DNA from: Frigoribacterium faeni
GTDB lineage: Bacteria > Actinomycetota > Actinomycetes > Actinomycetales > Microbacteriaceae
Direction of reading: 5' to 3'
Assembly (NCBI RefSeq): GCF_011761235.1
Contig: NZ_JAAOYW010000003.1
Span: 248,001 to 312,000 of the forward strand
Length of the DNA stretch: 64,000 bases
The translations under genes were made by a program, and so were the position numbers. The notes beneath the pieces were generated by a model. That model ran no database searches, had not been told where the DNA came from, and was given only the letters and a program-made list of their open reading frames with translations. Shown one piece after another: positions 63,712 through 64,000 of this stretch (the first letter of the stretch is position 1; each line of letters opens with the position of its first letter).

Positions 63712-64000
63712 TCAGCGCAGCGGCTGCGGCGCGACGGTCGGTCGCGTCCAGCGCACGTCGACGGGCCGCCCGACCACCCGTGACTCGATCTCGCTACGGA
63801 ACGACTCGACGAAGTGCGCGGCCGACCGCTCGTCGGACACGACCACGTCGAGGCGCAGCGAGCGCAGCTCGTCCGTCACCAGCACGGGGCCGTCGCAGAA
63901 CCGCAGCAGGTACTGGTGCGACTTCACGGGGATGGTCTCCCACTGGCGACGCAGCGTCGTCTCGAGCTGACGGACCGAGTCGATGCCGTCCGCCTGGCGC
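63712..64000 (-). CDS. Hypothetical protein, 5' end outside the window
   Basis: At least 96 residues, open to the window edge on the minus strand; stop at 63712-63714. The visible part contains IDSVRQLETTLRRQWETIPVKSHQ, then YLLRFCDGPVLVTDELRSLRLDVVVSDERSAAHFVESFRSEIESRVVGRPVDVRW. It seems globular with alternating strands and helices. No family recognised. Convergent with the OhrR-like gene, 12 nt between stops. Confidence 0.6.
   Translation of the reverse strand, partial: RQADGIDSVRQLETTLRRQWETIPVKSHQYLLRFCDGPVLVTDELRSLRLDVVVSDERSAAHFVESFRSEIESRVVGRPVDVRWTRPTVAPQPLR

Overview
The window is very GC-rich, with short gaps, many GTG starts and dense 1-4 nt stop/start overlaps. The gene order tRNA-Pro, tig, clpP1, clpP2, clpX; ileS (T-box leader), folC, DUF4233, ndk; VKOR/DsbA-like; rne/rng; obgE, proB, proA, small membrane gene, nadD, rsfS, together with -10 boxes of the TAGACT/TAGGGT type close to start codons, points to a chromosome of an actinobacterium, most likely of the family Microbacteriaceae. 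There is no sign of phage, integrase, transposase or CRISPR.

Layout. 1-3.3 kb: end of a gene that may be rpiB, a Nei/Fpg DNA glycosylase, a PaiB-like FMN protein and an amidohydrolase. 3.4-12.2 kb: a peptide-use operon with a lipoprotein binding protein, an M14 carboxypeptidase, two permeases, a serine beta-lactamase-fold hydrolase, a MarR/GbsR-like regulator and a fused double ABC ATPase. A dyad of the form TTTCAR-N6-CTGAAA stands in front of both the paiB-like gene and this operon. 12.3-16 kb: Dps, a NarL-type two-component pair and an SGNH lipoprotein. 16.1-20.9 kb: tRNA-Gly, tRNA-Pro, trigger factor and the ClpP1/ClpP2/ClpX protease. 20.9-28.5 kb: M3 peptidase, methyltransferase, valS with a small overlapping gene, and an MHS-type MFS transporter. 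28.6-34.6 kb: a second peptide-type ABC operon on the minus strand, divergent from a tetR gene; a perfect 21-bp palindrome lies between them. 34.5-37.6 kb: GtrA, an LAxTG surface protein and a cation diffusion facilitator.

37.6-43.5 kb: ileS behind an ultrashort-stem translational T-box, then folC, DUF4233 and ndk. 43.5-45.2 kb: a DsbA-like protein and VKOR, a probable disulfide-forming pair. 45.2-48.6 kb: RNase E/G with a leader of about 380 nt. 48.6-52.8 kb: four overlapping membrane or exported proteins, including a YraQ-type permease and its TIGR03943 partner. 53-59.7 kb: DUF4031, obgE, proB, proA, nadD and rsfS with two lineage-type membrane proteins. 59.7-64 kb: an ABC-like ATPase, tRNA-Ala, a repeat-rich gap, a stress-type membrane protein, an SDR oxidoreductase, and a zinc-ribbon/OhrR operon with its own dyad operator, ending in a truncated unknown gene.

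The regulatory layer is the most informative part: four candidate operator sets tied to identifiable regulators or targets, one riboswitch, and a recurring arrangement that implies leaderless transcripts. I found no single clearly new system; the best candidates are the peptide import/hydrolysis operon with its shared operator, the OhrR/zinc-ribbon pair, and the four-gene membrane cluster after rne.
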